Below are positions 55,469 through 64,000 of a stretch of 64,000 nt of DNA, piece after piece. The stretch is from Pelagibacteraceae bacterium AG-390-D18 (GTDB lineage: Bacteria > Pseudomonadota > Alphaproteobacteria > Pelagibacterales > Pelagibacteraceae): positions 1 to 64,000 of the forward strand of contig QCGY01000007.1 of the NCBI GenBank assembly GCA_003279715.1, read 5' to 3'. A model generated the notes under the pieces. That model did not search any database. It saw only the letters and a program-made list of their open reading frames with translations, and was not told the origin of the DNA. The position numbers were made by a program, and so were the translations under genes. Each line of letters starts with the position of its first letter. Positions within the stretch are counted from its first letter, which is position 1.

Positions 55469-56964
55469 TTTTTTTTCTTAAATGTTTTATAAATTTGCCA
55501 TCCAACAATAAGGATTGTAGTAGCCAATATACAAGCTGTAAGAGTTCTGTCCCATAAAAAAGTCCATGAGCCATCGCTTAATAATAAAGATCTTCTTAAA
55601 TTTTCCTCCATCAATCCACCAAGCACAAAAGCTAAAATAAGAGGTGGCATTGGAAAATCATATAGGCGCATAAATGTTGCAACTACAGCAATTCCAATCA
55701 TTAAATAAATATCAAAATTGTTAAATGACATTACATAAATTCCTGTAATTGAAAAAAATAAAATAAGTGGAATTAAGTAGTTTTTAGGTACAGCTAGAAT
55801 TCTAGCAATATAAGGAATTAAAGGTAAGTTTAGAATAAGAAGTATTACCATTCCAATATACATCGACATTATAACAGACCAGAAAATTTCTGGATTAGTC
55901 ATATAGAGTCTTGGACCTGGTTGAATACCAAAACCTAATAGAGCACCTAACATTACAGCAGTAGTTCCACTTCCCGGTATACCTAAAGTTAACAATGGAA
56001 CAAATGCACCAGAACACGCTGCATTATTTGCAGTCTCAGGTGCAGCTAATCCATGAACGCTACCTTTCCCAAATTTTTCTTTCTCTTCGTCTTTAACTAA
56101 ATTTCTTTCCATCCCGTAAGCTAGGAATGATGCAATAGTTGCTCCTGCTCCAGGCAAAACTCCAATTATAAAACCAATAATTGATGTTCGAGGAATAGTT
56201 TTTAACATTTTTGCTCTTTCCTCTTTGTTAATTCTAATTGAACCTAATTCAGTTAAGGACACTTGTTTTGCAGCAGCTGTTGGATCATTACGTTTTAAAA
56301 TAATAGTTAAGGCTTCACTCATTGCAAATGTTGCCATTACAACAAGAACAAAACTTATGCCATCTGTTAAATTCATATTATTAAATGTAAATCTTGTAAT
56401 GTCAGACAAGCTATCTTGACCAACTGAAGCTAACATTAATCCAAGAACTACCATCATCATTGCTTTAATAAATTGACCCTTAGATGAAAAAGCAGCAATT
56501 GCTGTTAACCCTAAAATCATTAAAGCAAAATAATCTGGCGATCTAAACGACAAACTTACTTTTGATAAACTAGGTGCTAAAAACAATAAATAAATTGCAG
56601 CAAGTGTTCCACCAGCAAAAGAACTCCAGGCTGCTATAGCTAAAGCTTTACCAGCTTTACCTTGTTGAGCCATTGGATAACCATCAAATGAAGTTGCAAC
56701 AGTGCCAGGAACACCAGGTGCATTCAATAAAATTGAAGAAGTAGATCCACCAAATACAGCACCATAATAAACACCAGCCATTAAAATTAATCCAGTTGCT
56801 GGATCAAAACCATATGTAATTGGTATCATTAACGCAATAGCTGTCATTGGTCCAAGACCTGGAAGCATTCCAATAATTGTTCCAAAGAAACAACCAATCA
56901 TAACCATGAATATATTTTGAAAAGTTAAAGCTGTTGTTAGACCAATTAAAATTCCTTCTATCAT
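55465..56964 (-). CDS. tctA: tripartite tricarboxylate transporter, large permease TctA
   Basis: 499 aa inner-membrane permease with about eleven spans. Family signatures: GCFFGTIIGMLPGLGPMTAIALMIPIT near the start, GGSTSSILLNAPGVPGTVATSFDGYPMAQQGKAGKAL near 70-105, and GVLPGAGATIASFLAYG in the second half. With TctB and TctC it imports tricarboxylates or related acids using an ion gradient. It overlaps tctB by 4 nt. Substrate could be another carboxylate. Confidence 0.94.
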   Translation of the reverse strand: MIEGILIGLTTALTFQNIFMVMIGCFFGTIIGMLPGLGPMTAIALMIPITYGFDPATGLILMAGVYYGAVFGGSTSSILLNAPGVPGTVATSFDGYPMAQQGKAGKALAIAAWSSFAGGTLAAIYLLFLAPSLSKVSLSFRSPDYFALMILGLTAIAAFSSKGQFIKAMMMVVLGLMLASVGQDSLSDITRFTFNNMNLTDGISFVLVVMATFAMSEALTIILKRNDPTAAAKQVSLTELGSIRINKEERAKMLKTIPRTSIIGFIIGVLPGAGATIASFLAYGMERNLVKDEEKEKFGKGSVHGLAAPETANNAACSGAFVPLLTLGIPGSGTTAVMLGALLGFGIQPGPRLYMTNPEIFWSVIMSMYIGMVILLILNLPLIPYIARILAVPKNYLIPLILFFSITGIYVMSFNNFDIYLMIGIAVVATFMRLYDFPMPPLILAFVLGGLMEENLRRSLLLSDGSWTFLWDRTLTACILATTILIVGWQIYKTFKKKN

Positions 56965-57431
56965 CCCATCACTCCAATTAACTTTAAAAATGGATCTCTA
57001 AGATAAATGTCAAGAACACCGTGTAATAAATACATAAATGCTGCAACAAATGGAAAAGATAGCATAAACATTAAGATCCATCTTCTCTCACCTAGAAAAT
57101 AATATGACCCCATCAAAAAGAAAGAGGTTGTTAAAAAATAACCAACTTTTAAGATGGTTGCTCCATATATAATTGCAATTAAGACCAAGATTGCAGTCTT
57201 TTTATATTCTAGAGTTTTATGCTCTACTTTAATTGTATTTGGATCTGGTAAGATTAATTTTAATCCAGAAAAAAATAAACCAGCATAACCTAAGTAAATT
57301 GGAAATGTTCTGGCATTAAAAGGTGCATTTTCATCAAATGCAAAAACTTGAATTTGGTAAGCGGTATATAAATAAAATGCTGAAAAAATAAAAAAGAGCA
57401 GTGATATAATTTTTGTAGTATTTATATTCAC
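56961..57431 (-). CDS. tctB: tripartite tricarboxylate transporter, small permease TctB
   Basis: 156 aa with four hydrophobic segments (about 8-28, 45-60, 80-115, 125-145). Poorly conserved in sequence but typical of TctB in size, topology and position between tctC and tctA. The RTFPIYLGYAGLFFSGLKLI stretch is the usual TctB pattern. It overlaps tctA by 4 nt and starts 28 nt after tctC ends. Confidence 0.88.
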   Translation of the reverse strand: MNINTTKIISLLFFIFSAFYLYTAYQIQVFAFDENAPFNARTFPIYLGYAGLFFSGLKLILPDPNTIKVEHKTLEYKKTAILVLIAIIYGATILKVGYFLTTSFFLMGSYYFLGERRWILMFMLSFPFVAAFMYLLHGVLDIYLRDPFLKLIGVMG

Positions 57432-57459
57432 TGCTCTAATTTTTAAATAACCCTAAGGA

Positions 57460-58440
57460 TTATATAACTCCTAATTTCTTCATAAGAGCTGTCATTTCTT
57501 CTGTTTGTTTTTCTAAGAAAGAAACAAACTTGTCACCTGGATTGTAAATATTAACCCAAGCATTTCTTGCTCTAACAGTTTCCCATTCAGAAGTTTTTTG
57601 TACATCGCCTAGCATTTTAGCAATTGCATTTTTATCTGCACTGCTCATACCTGGAGGGCCAAAAAATCCTCTCCAGTTAACGAATTGCACATCATATCCT
57701 TGTTCTTTTAGAGTTGGTGCATCTGGAGCATCAGAAACTCTTGAAGGAGCAGTAATACCAATAATTGTTACTTGGTCTCTTGCACCCATCAATTCACCTA
57801 AACCTGTAGAGATAATTTGAGTCTCTCCAGATAAAAGTCCAGCTAACGCTTTTCCACCAGCATCATAAGGAATGTAAGCTACATCATTTGGGTTAGCACC
57901 AGCAGCTTGGAAAGCTAAAGCACCAATTAAATGGTCCATACTTCCTCTTACTGATCCACCAGCCATTTTGATTGAGCTTGGATTCTTCTTATATGCATCA
58001 ACTACATCTTTAAAGTTTTTGTAAGGTGAGTTTTTTGCAACAGCAATTGCACCATAATCACCAATTACACCAGCGATCGGCACAACATCTTTATATGATA
58101 AAGTACCACTACCTTTTACATAACCTTTGTGTCTAGTGATTGATCTTAAAACTAATGGTGTAGACTGAACTAAAACTGTATTTGCAGGTTTAGTATTAAT
58201 CATGAAAGCTAACGCTTTACCACCACCACCACCTGACATATTTTCAAATGATGCACTTTTTAACATACCAGCTTTTGTTAAAGCTTCTCCAGTACCTCTA
58301 GCAGTTCCATCCCAACCACCACCAGCACCACCACCAATTACGAAGTGAATTTTATCAATCGCAATTGAACTAGTTGTAGTTGCTGAGAATAACAGGATTG
58401 CTGAAAATAATACTGAAACTATTCTTTTTAAGTTTTTCAT
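57460..58440 (-). CDS. tctC: tripartite tricarboxylate transporter substrate-binding protein TctC
   Basis: 326 aa periplasmic binding protein of the Bug/TctC family, with a signal peptide (about 1-28, ending TTTSSIAID). The Gly-rich IHFVIGGGAGGGWDGTARG near 32-50 is the substrate loop and resembles the tricarboxylate group. AGGKALAGLLSGETQIISTG and the APDAPTLKEQGYDV segment are family hallmarks. First gene of tctCBA, with a GAGAGGGA ribosome-binding site about 6 nt before the ATG. The 215-nt gap upstream holds the promoter region, AT-rich with no clear box I can defend. Confidence 0.93.
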   Translation of the reverse strand: MKNLKRIVSVLFSAILLFSATTTSSIAIDKIHFVIGGGAGGGWDGTARGTGEALTKAGMLKSASFENMSGGGGGKALAFMINTKPANTVLVQSTPLVLRSITRHKGYVKGSGTLSYKDVVPIAGVIGDYGAIAVAKNSPYKNFKDVVDAYKKNPSSIKMAGGSVRGSMDHLIGALAFQAAGANPNDVAYIPYDAGGKALAGLLSGETQIISTGLGELMGARDQVTIIGITAPSRVSDAPDAPTLKEQGYDVQFVNWRGFFGPPGMSSADKNAIAKMLGDVQKTSEWETVRARNAWVNIYNPGDKFVSFLEKQTEEMTALMKKLGVI

Positions 58441-58655
58441 TATTTTTCCCTCTCTAATTTAAAAAACACAGTAAATTACACTATAAATATTAATGCAACT
58501 TATAATATTATCATTCAACTAATGGTTGATTCTAATTATTAAGATAAAAACTCATCATTAACTATTAATAAATTTTATTAAAAAATTTAAATTCACTTTT
58601 TTCGTTAACTTCTTTTCTATTATTTTTTTTCAAAGTGGTGATAGAAGAGCTGATT

Positions 58656-59732
58656 ATGAACGAGTCTAAAGTTACTTTTTATTATTCAAGTTTTAAACAA
58701 CTTTTCTCTAAAAAGTTTATTTCAGTAATATTAATTTCAATTCCTAGTGCGATAGTTGCTGACTATTTCAATGTTCCTTTAGCTTGGATGTTAGGCCCCA
58801 TGATTGTGACATCTATTGCTGCATTAGCTGGATTAAAAATTGTAATGCCTAAAATAGCTTTAAGTTCAATTTTAATTATCCTTGGACTTCATATAGGTAA
58901 CTATATTGATCAAAACCTATTTAATCAGATGATCAATTGGATCTGGACATCGGTAATAATGCTTATCTACATTATTATTTGTATTTTAATTGTTTCAAAG
59001 TATTTGCAAAAATATGCAGCTTATGGGGAAAAGGCCTCAATATTTTCTTCAGCACCAGGTGCTTTAGGTCCGTTAATGATTTTAGCAGAAAATGAAAAAA
59101 CTGATTTATCTCAAGTGGCAACTTCACATCTAATTAGATTAATTATAATCATAACAGTTATTCCATTTATTATTGTTAATAATACTGGTTCAGAAGCATT
59201 GCTATTAGATAACTTTGATTACATGGGTCAAAATCATCTAAATCTAATTTTACTTATCATTGCATCTTTATTTTTTATTTTTGTTTTTGATAAGATTAGA
59301 GTTCCCGCAGCTTTATTATCAGGAACGCTATTTGCTAGTGGATTATTACAAATTACAGATATTGCCTCATATAAATTGCCTGATGCATCAATTAACTTTT
59401 GTCTTTTAATACTTGGTGCTTCTGTTGGATGTAGGTTTGCTGAAAAAACTGTTAAAGAAATTGCCAATAATTCTTTACATAGCATAGTTGCTACAGCTAT
59501 ATTGGTCTTACTAGGTTTGTTTGCTGCATATGTTGCAACTTTCTTTGTTGATACTAATATTTTAACTTTAATATTATCTTTTAGTCCAGGTGGAATTTAT
59601 GAGGTAGCTGTTATAGCAATTGCTTTTGATTTAGATCCAGACTTTGTAGCATTTCATCATATAATAAGATTACTTTTTATACTTTTCACAGTTCCTATAT
59701 TTTTAAGAATATTAGAAAAACTTAAGAAATAA
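58656..59732 (+). CDS. AbrB-family membrane protein
   Basis: 358 aa with about ten transmembrane segments in two repeats, matching the AbrB (ammonia-monooxygenase-like, COG3180) transporter family: FNVPLAWMLGPMIVT, SSAPGALGPLMIL and LSFSPGGIYEVAVIAIAFDLDPDFVAFHH are the typical 'PGG' motifs. I chose ATG 58656; GTG codons 21 nt upstream are in frame. It is divergent from tctCBA and its stop overlaps the GT9 stop by 11 nt. Substrate unknown; it may be a regulator or transporter of a carboxylate. Confidence 0.8.
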   Translation: MNESKVTFYYSSFKQLFSKKFISVILISIPSAIVADYFNVPLAWMLGPMIVTSIAALAGLKIVMPKIALSSILIILGLHIGNYIDQNLFNQMINWIWTSVIMLIYIIICILIVSKYLQKYAAYGEKASIFSSAPGALGPLMILAENEKTDLSQVATSHLIRLIIIITVIPFIIVNNTGSEALLLDNFDYMGQNHLNLILLIIASLFFIFVFDKIRVPAALLSGTLFASGLLQITDIASYKLPDASINFCLLILGASVGCRFAEKTVKEIANNSLHSIVATAILVLLGLFAAYVATFFVDTNILTLILSFSPGGIYEVAVIAIAFDLDPDFVAFHHIIRLLFILFTVPIFLRILEKLKK

Positions 59733-60663
59733 TCTCAGATAATCTTTCAAAAACTTTTTCTGCTGACAGCTTAGATAATTCTGGAGCCTGTATTGCTTTA
59801 AAGTTTTCTCTTTCGATACTAACTTTAAAAGGAGTTGTATGAGAGCCAAATAAAGCAATTCCTTTTGATCCTAAATGAGCTGTCATATGAGCAGGTCCAG
59901 TATCATTAGCAACTACAAACGAACTATCTTTAATTAATGCTGCTAACTGAGAAATATCTAAAGCTTTACCATTATCTAAAACACAAAGTGCATTAATACT
60001 TGATGCTTCTTTAATTTCACCAGGACCAGGGGCTATAACTACTTTAAATTTATTGTCTGATTTTTCATTAATCATAGAAATCAAATCATTGTAATAAGGC
60101 CACTTCTTAGAGGTTAAATGAGGAGAACAAAAAGGAAAAAGAACAATATATTGGTCCAATTGATGATAATTTTTTATTTGAGATATATCTGATGGGCTCC
60201 ATGAAAAATCAGGGCTTAAAGTATGATTGGTATTAATACCAGAACTTTTTAATTGATGATCAAATCTAGATAAAACTGAGTCTTTATCGAAATCTTCTTT
60301 TGTAGTTCCTTCAGGTAATGTGGTTTCGGTAGATGACCATATTTCTTTTGTTGCTTTAGGAAATAATATATTTTTATAAAATGCTGTTCTGCTTGAGTTT
60401 TGTAGATCATAAACTTTAGAAAATTTGTATTTCTTAATATTTTTCATCAATGAATATAAGTAGATGAGGTTTAGTCTTGATAACCGCTTATCTAAAATAA
60501 CATTTGAAATATGGGGGTTTTTTTTAAATAAATCAAAATATGGTTTTGTTGTTAGTAAATGAACTTCGTCATTACTATGATTTTCAGAAATATCTTGAAT
60601 TGCACCACATGCTTGAGCTATATCACCCAAAGACCCATGTTTAATAATTAAAATATTAGACAT
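59722..60663 (-). CDS. GT9-family glycosyltransferase (heptosyltransferase-like)
   Basis: 313 aa. The N-terminal ILIIKHGSLGDIAQACGAI matches the ADP-heptose:LPS heptosyltransferase family, and FVVANDTGPAHMTAHLGSKGIALFGSHTTP near 250-280 is the donor-binding motif. It probably builds the LPS core or another surface glycan. It starts 32 nt from the divergent DUF6165-like gene and its 3' end overlaps that of the AbrB-like gene. Confidence 0.88.
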   Translation of the reverse strand: MSNILIIKHGSLGDIAQACGAIQDISENHSNDEVHLLTTKPYFDLFKKNPHISNVILDKRLSRLNLIYLYSLMKNIKKYKFSKVYDLQNSSRTAFYKNILFPKATKEIWSSTETTLPEGTTKEDFDKDSVLSRFDHQLKSSGINTNHTLSPDFSWSPSDISQIKNYHQLDQYIVLFPFCSPHLTSKKWPYYNDLISMINEKSDNKFKVVIAPGPGEIKEASSINALCVLDNGKALDISQLAALIKDSSFVVANDTGPAHMTAHLGSKGIALFGSHTTPFKVSIERENFKAIQAPELSKLSAEKVFERLSEIIS

Positions 60664-60695
60664 ATTTAAAACAACATAACATAGTATAAAAATTT

Positions 60696-61085
60696 ATGAA
60701 CAAAATACTAGTTGAAGTATCAGTTGGTGAACTTTTTGATAAAATGTCAATTTTAGAAATCAAAAAAGATAGGATTAAAGATTCTGAAAAACTTAAATTT
60801 ATAAATGATGAATATGAAGTTTTAAAAAGTGAACTTGAAAAAAATGTTAAACTAGATGAAAAATTAGAAAAATTTTTTGTTGCATTGAAAAATGTAAATT
60901 CTAAATTATGGATTATTGAAGACGATAAAAGAAAGTGTGAAAAAGACTCAAACTTTGGAGAAAATTTTATAAGATTATCTCGAGATGTGCATTTTCTTAA
61001 TGATACTCGAGCTAAAATTAAGCTCGACATAAATAATCATTCAGGATCAAAAATTAAAGAAATAAAAGAGTATACTAGCTACTAA
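60696..61085 (+). CDS. DUF6165-like protein
   Basis: 129 aa, soluble, largely helical and charged. The N-terminal ILVEVSVGELFDKMSILEIKKDRI and the LWIIEDDKRKCE and FIRLSRDVHFLNDTRAKIK stretches match a small conserved family I know as DUF6165, often found near glycosyltransferases. Function unknown. It is divergent from the GT9 gene and overlaps the PhyH gene stop by 11 nt. A Ser/Phe-rich frame on the opposite strand is a shadow. Confidence 0.75.
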   Translation: MNKILVEVSVGELFDKMSILEIKKDRIKDSEKLKFINDEYEVLKSELEKNVKLDEKLEKFFVALKNVNSKLWIIEDDKRKCEKDSNFGENFIRLSRDVHFLNDTRAKIKLDINNHSGSKIKEIKEYTSY

Positions 61086-61863
61086 AAACTCTGGGAAACC
61101 AATCCTCTCGCATTAAATCACCAGACTTTAAGTTAATTCCATCAAATGGTGGTGAGGATGGCCCTCCTCTATTAATATACTTAACATCATCACCTATAAA
61201 TCTCATTGAAAATGCCCTTCGAGATTTAGAGGTATTATTTCCAGTTGAGCCATGTACAGTTTTAAAATTAAACAATACTGCATCACCTAAACTTAACTCA
61301 GGTATTAAAATATTTTTTTTAAATTCTTCTGACGAAGGTAAATTCATAAATGAAGTATCATCTTTATACCAAGGCTGATCATTAGACCATTTTGTTGGTC
61401 TAATTAACTTTAACCATTTATGAGAGCCTAAAATTAATTGAAGATTATTTTTATTATCAACCTCATCTAGTGGTATCCACAAACTCCCTGTATCATTGCC
61501 ATCAACACAGTAGTAAGGCATATCTTGATGCCAAGGTGTTTTTTTATTAGTGCCTGGCTCCTTAATAAAAATGTGTTCATGAAAAATTTGAGCTGATTTA
61601 GAATTAGTTGCCTCAGCAACAATCTGGCCACCTAGTGAATTAAAAATACAATCTTTAAACTCTTCTATTCTTTCCCAATTACAATAATCTTCAAAAAATC
61701 TACCTTTATCATCATTTACGTTTTCTCTTCCATATTTACTTGGGTTATCTAAAACTTTTTGAAACCCTTTTCTTAATGGTTCAATCCAGTCTTTAAAAAT
61801 ATCTTTAATAATTAGGACACCATCAGTTTGATAATCTTTAATTTGTTTCTCTGATAAGAACAT
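61075..61863 (-). CDS. phytanoyl-CoA dioxygenase (PhyH) family protein
   Basis: 262 aa Fe(II)/2-oxoglutarate oxygenase. The facial triad is His-x-Asp in TPWHQDMPYY and the distal His in TVHGSTGNN, with Arg in SRRAFSMRFIGDD for 2-oxoglutarate. Family members hydroxylate diverse small molecules or lipid head groups. It lies 5 nt after the amino-acid permease gene on the same strand, so it may belong to that operon, acting on an imported compound. Substrate is not readable. Confidence 0.85.
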   Translation of the reverse strand: MFLSEKQIKDYQTDGVLIIKDIFKDWIEPLRKGFQKVLDNPSKYGRENVNDDKGRFFEDYCNWERIEEFKDCIFNSLGGQIVAEATNSKSAQIFHEHIFIKEPGTNKKTPWHQDMPYYCVDGNDTGSLWIPLDEVDNKNNLQLILGSHKWLKLIRPTKWSNDQPWYKDDTSFMNLPSSEEFKKNILIPELSLGDAVLFNFKTVHGSTGNNTSKSRRAFSMRFIGDDVKYINRGGPSSPPFDGINLKSGDLMREDWFPRVFSS

Positions 61864-61868
61864 TTTTA

Positions 61869-62543
61869 TTATTGAAAACTATATTTTTTCTCTAGGTATT
61901 TAATAACGTTATGGATGATAAAAGTCATAAATAAATAAATTCCACCTGCAACAATGAATACTTCTATTGGTTTGAATGTTGTTGAAATAATATACTTTGC
62001 AACACCCGTTAGATCCATTAATGTAACAGTACTTGCTAAAGAAGTTCCCTTCATCATCAATATTATCTCATTCCCATATGCGGGCAATGATTGTCTAATG
62101 GCAATTGGGATTTGTATTTTATAAAATATTATTTTGTTTGATATTCCTAAGCTTTTACCAGCCTCAATAATACCTGGTTTTATTGTTTGAAATGCAGATC
62201 TTAAAATTTCAGAGGTATAAGCACCAGTATTTAAGGTAAAAGCTATAATTGCACACCAGTAAGGTTCTTTAAGAATAACCCACAAAAATGTTGATCTTAA
62301 ATATTCAATTTGTCCTAAACCAAAATAAATGATGAAAATCTGAACCAACAAAGGTGTTCCTCTAAAAACATAAGAATAACCGTAAGCAAATTTGTTAATA
62401 AATATATTTTTGTTTAATCTTAAAATTGCAAACAATAATCCAATAAATAAACCAAAGAATAAAGAAACAGATAAAAGTTTTAAAGTAACGACAGTTGCTC
62501 CTAATAATTTAGGGAAACTAGTAAACATTAAATCAAAATCCAT
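61869..62543 (-). CDS. polar amino-acid ABC transporter permease (HisM-like)
   Basis: 224 aa inner-membrane permease with about five spans. The EAA loop is EAGKSLGISNKIIFYKIQIP IAIR around residue 140-160, and AFTLNTGAYTSEILRSAFQTI is the usual HisM/ArtM pattern. Pairs with the next upstream permease to form the channel; 1-nt overlap between the two. The ATPase partner is not in this window. Substrate is probably a basic or polar amino acid. Confidence 0.9.
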   Translation of the reverse strand: MDFDLMFTSFPKLLGATVVTLKLLSVSLFFGLFIGLLFAILRLNKNIFINKFAYGYSYVFRGTPLLVQIFIIYFGLGQIEYLRSTFLWVILKEPYWCAIIAFTLNTGAYTSEILRSAFQTIKPGIIEAGKSLGISNKIIFYKIQIPIAIRQSLPAYGNEIILMMKGTSLASTVTLMDLTGVAKYIISTTFKPIEVFIVAGGIYLFMTFIIHNVIKYLEKKYSFQ

Positions 62544-63235
62544 TAATATCCCCTGCTATATTTTGCTTCTAATCTATTGATTAGTTTCATGCTTAAATAA
62601 GTTAACAATAAATATAAAACAGCAGCAAATGAGTAAAAGAGTAATGGATCTCTAGTAGAGCCTGCTGCAATATAAGATTGTCTCATAATTTCAACCAAAC
62701 CTGTGACTGAAATAAGAGATGTATCTTTTAAAGTAATTTGCCAAACATTACTAAGATTAGGAATGGCTAGTCTTAACATTTGAGGTAAAATTATTTTATA
62801 AAACTGTGCAAATTTATCTACTCCCAAAACTTTAGCAGCTTCAAACTGACCTTTGTCAATTGATTGTATTGCTCCACGAAATACTTCAGTTGAATAAGCA
62901 CCAGAAATAATTCCAATTGCCATTGAGCCAGTTATAAAAGCATTAATCTCTATATATTCAAAATACCCAAAGATTGATGCCACATACATGATTGCGCTAC
63001 TTCCGCCAAAAAAGAAAAGATATATTACTAAAAGTTCAGGAACACCACGAATAACGGTTGTATAAAAATTTCCAATTAAATTTAAAGATTTATATTTTGA
63101 TATTTTAAGTGGAGTAAAGATTAGGGCAAAAACAAATCCTATCAACATTGCTGTAACTGAGACAGCAATGGTCATCAGGGTTGCGTAAAATAACTCATCC
63201 CCCCAACCTGTTTTACCAAATGCGAGAAGTTCCAT
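62543..63235 (-). CDS. polar amino-acid ABC transporter permease (HisQ-like)
   Basis: 230 aa, five-span permease. YTTVIRGVPELLVIYLFFFGG near 60-80 and EAAKVLGVDKFAQFYKIILPQMLRLAIPNLSN (EAA loop) are the family hallmarks, as is GIISGAYSTEVFRGAIQSI. It follows the binding-protein gene by 44 nt and overlaps the HisM-like gene by one base. Together these form an operon in the order binding protein, HisQ-like, HisM-like, PhyH. Confidence 0.9.
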   Translation of the reverse strand: MELLAFGKTGWGDELFYATLMTIAVSVTAMLIGFVFALIFTPLKISKYKSLNLIGNFYTTVIRGVPELLVIYLFFFGGSSAIMYVASIFGYFEYIEINAFITGSMAIGIISGAYSTEVFRGAIQSIDKGQFEAAKVLGVDKFAQFYKIILPQMLRLAIPNLSNVWQITLKDTSLISVTGLVEIMRQSYIAAGSTRDPLLFYSFAAVLYLLLTYLSMKLINRLEAKYSRGY

Positions 63236-63279
63236 ATAGATCGGCGACTATATATTATAGTCGCCAAATCTGAAATTAA

Positions 63280-64000
63280 TTACATAGAAGCGTCGAAACC
63301 AAAGTGCTTAATAGCAAGTTTGCTAATAATTCCTTTTTTTCTAGCTTGATCTATTGCTGAATTAAAATCGTTAATTAGTTTAGTATCAGATTTTCTGATT
63401 CCTACACCAACTCCATTACCAAATGCGCCTCCAGAAAAAGTAGGTCCAGTCAATACAACAGCTTTACCAGATTTGTTAGCATAATCTGTAAACGCAACTG
63501 CAGCTGCTAATGCAACATCGCATCTTCCAGATGTTAGATCTAGATTTACTTCATCTTGAGTTTTATAAGTTCTGACATCAATTTTACCTACATCACCAGA
63601 TTGTAGAAAATTTTGGTGAATTGTTCCAGTTTGAGTACAAACAGTTTTTCCAGCAAGTGCACCCTTTAATATCTTAAGAGCTTTATCCACGCTTGCCCCT
63701 CCTAAAGAAAGATTAATACCTTCTGGAGTATCTAAATTTTCTAACTTAGATCCCTTCATTACAGCAAGAGATGCAACTTCGTCTGCATAGCCTTGAGAAA
63801 AACTTATTGTTTTCATTCTCTCTTCAGTTATTGACATTCCAGCCATGATAGCATCAAATTTTTTTCCAGTAAGGGCTGGTATCATTCCATCCCAATCTTG
63901 TTCAACAATTGTGCAATCATGATTCATAATCGAACAAAGCTCTTTTGCTAACTCAACCTCAAAACCTATAAGATTACCTGAAGCATCTTTAGAGTTCCAT
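63280..64000 (-). CDS. polar amino-acid ABC transporter substrate-binding protein (5' end cut)
   Basis: At least 239 codons of a SBP_bac_3 (HisJ/ArgT-like) periplasmic protein. The frame stays open to the right edge; the ATG at 63927 is internal, since the residues before it (WNSKDASGNLIGFEVELAKELC) continue the family pattern. Other hallmarks are DWDGMIPALTGKKFDAIMAGMSITEERMKTISFS near the present N-terminus and GVGVGIRKSDTKLINDFNSAI near the end. The signal peptide and first part lie outside the window. Lysine/arginine/ornithine-type ligands are likely but unproven. Confidence 0.9.
   Translation of the reverse strand, partial: WNSKDASGNLIGFEVELAKELCSIMNHDCTIVEQDWDGMIPALTGKKFDAIMAGMSITEERMKTISFSQGYADEVASLAVMKGSKLENLDTPEGINLSLGGASVDKALKILKGALAGKTVCTQTGTIHQNFLQSGDVGKIDVRTYKTQDEVNLDLTSGRCDVALAAAVAFTDYANKSGKAVVLTGPTFSGGAFGNGVGVGIRKSDTKLINDFNSAIDQARKKGIISKLAIKHFGFDASM

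Noticed and set aside
58441-58655. riboswitch or small ORF in the tctC/AbrB gap
   Set aside because: The gap is AT-rich with short weak repeats only; I see no conserved structure or convincing frame.
60656-61030. 124-codon minus-strand frame opposite the DUF6165-like gene
   Set aside because: Ser/Phe/Leu repeats typical of the antisense of a Lys/Glu-rich gene; the plus-strand frame has the recognisable protein.
1-64000. CRISPR array, insertion sequence or prophage genes
   Set aside because: No regularly spaced repeats, transposase, integrase or phage structural gene is present anywhere in the window.

Overview
The window looks like a chromosome segment from a streamlined marine alphaproteobacterium of the SAR11 (Pelagibacterales, 'Candidatus Pelagibacter'-like) group. 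The evidence is very low GC, Lys/Asn/Ile-rich proteins, almost no intergenic DNA (largest gene-free gap about 215 bp), many 1-4 nt gene overlaps, few Shine-Dalgarno sequences, and a gene set typical of that clade: PurSQL-type purine synthesis, a methylcitrate cycle, a tripartite tricarboxylate transporter, TauD/PhyH dioxygenases. Genus-level placement is inference; no rRNA gene lies in the window.

Region 1 (1-10950, minus strand) is the transcription/translation cluster tRNA-Tyr, tRNA-Gly, tuf, tRNA-Trp, secE, nusG, rplK, rplA, rplJ, rplL, rpoB, rpoC (rpoC cut by the left edge). A candidate promoter and a 5'-leader hairpin sit before tRNA-Tyr, and a perfect hairpin lies between rplL and rpoB.

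Region 2 (11000-13980): rlmB is followed by tRNA-Thr. The last 47 bp of that tRNA are repeated exactly about 2 kb away. The enclosed segment carries a secreted polysaccharide-lyase-like protein and an MhpD-like hydratase, plus 11-bp repeats near both ends that look like integrase arm sites. It reads as a small integrated island without an integrase.

Region 3 (13840-18000, minus): tRNA-Leu abutting nadK, a small membrane-protein ORF, a TauD-family dioxygenase, a tartrate/D-malate dehydrogenase, a gamma-glutamylcyclotransferase-like protein and a CinA-type domain. Region 4 (18000-25225, plus): sfsA, map, purB, purC, purS, purQ, purL, bolA, grxD, one dense run joining purine synthesis to the BolA/CGFS-glutaredoxin iron-sulfur pair.

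Region 5 (25230-35030, minus): rpsD, trmJ, cimA, cysS, nadE, class II DAHP synthase, a YdcF/ElyC-like protein, glmS and a stand-alone GlmU acetyltransferase half. Region 6 (35099-40026, plus): two tandem-duplicated HAD phosphatases, then prpD-prpB-prpC for propionate use. Region 7 (40028-47930, mixed): a small lipoprotein, nrdB, nrdA with paired NrdR-like boxes, a phosphohexomutase, a secreted Cys-rich protein, a HIT protein, a TauE/SafE transporter, dusA and rpoZ with a long acidic tail.

Region 8 (47970-64000): transporters (MFS, EamA, TctABC, AbrB-like, polar amino-acid ABC), a beta-hydroxyacid dehydrogenase, a PNPOx-like protein, a secreted metalloprotease-like protein, gamma-carbonic anhydrase, a thioredoxin-fold protein, GT4 and GT9 glycosyltransferases, a DUF6165-like protein and a PhyH dioxygenase. 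The amino-acid-binding protein gene is cut by the right edge.

The strongest candidates for something new are the tRNA-Thr island with its repeats, nadK directly behind tRNA-Leu, the GlmU half-protein, and two small ORFs (45 and 58 codons) tucked behind nadK and nrdB.
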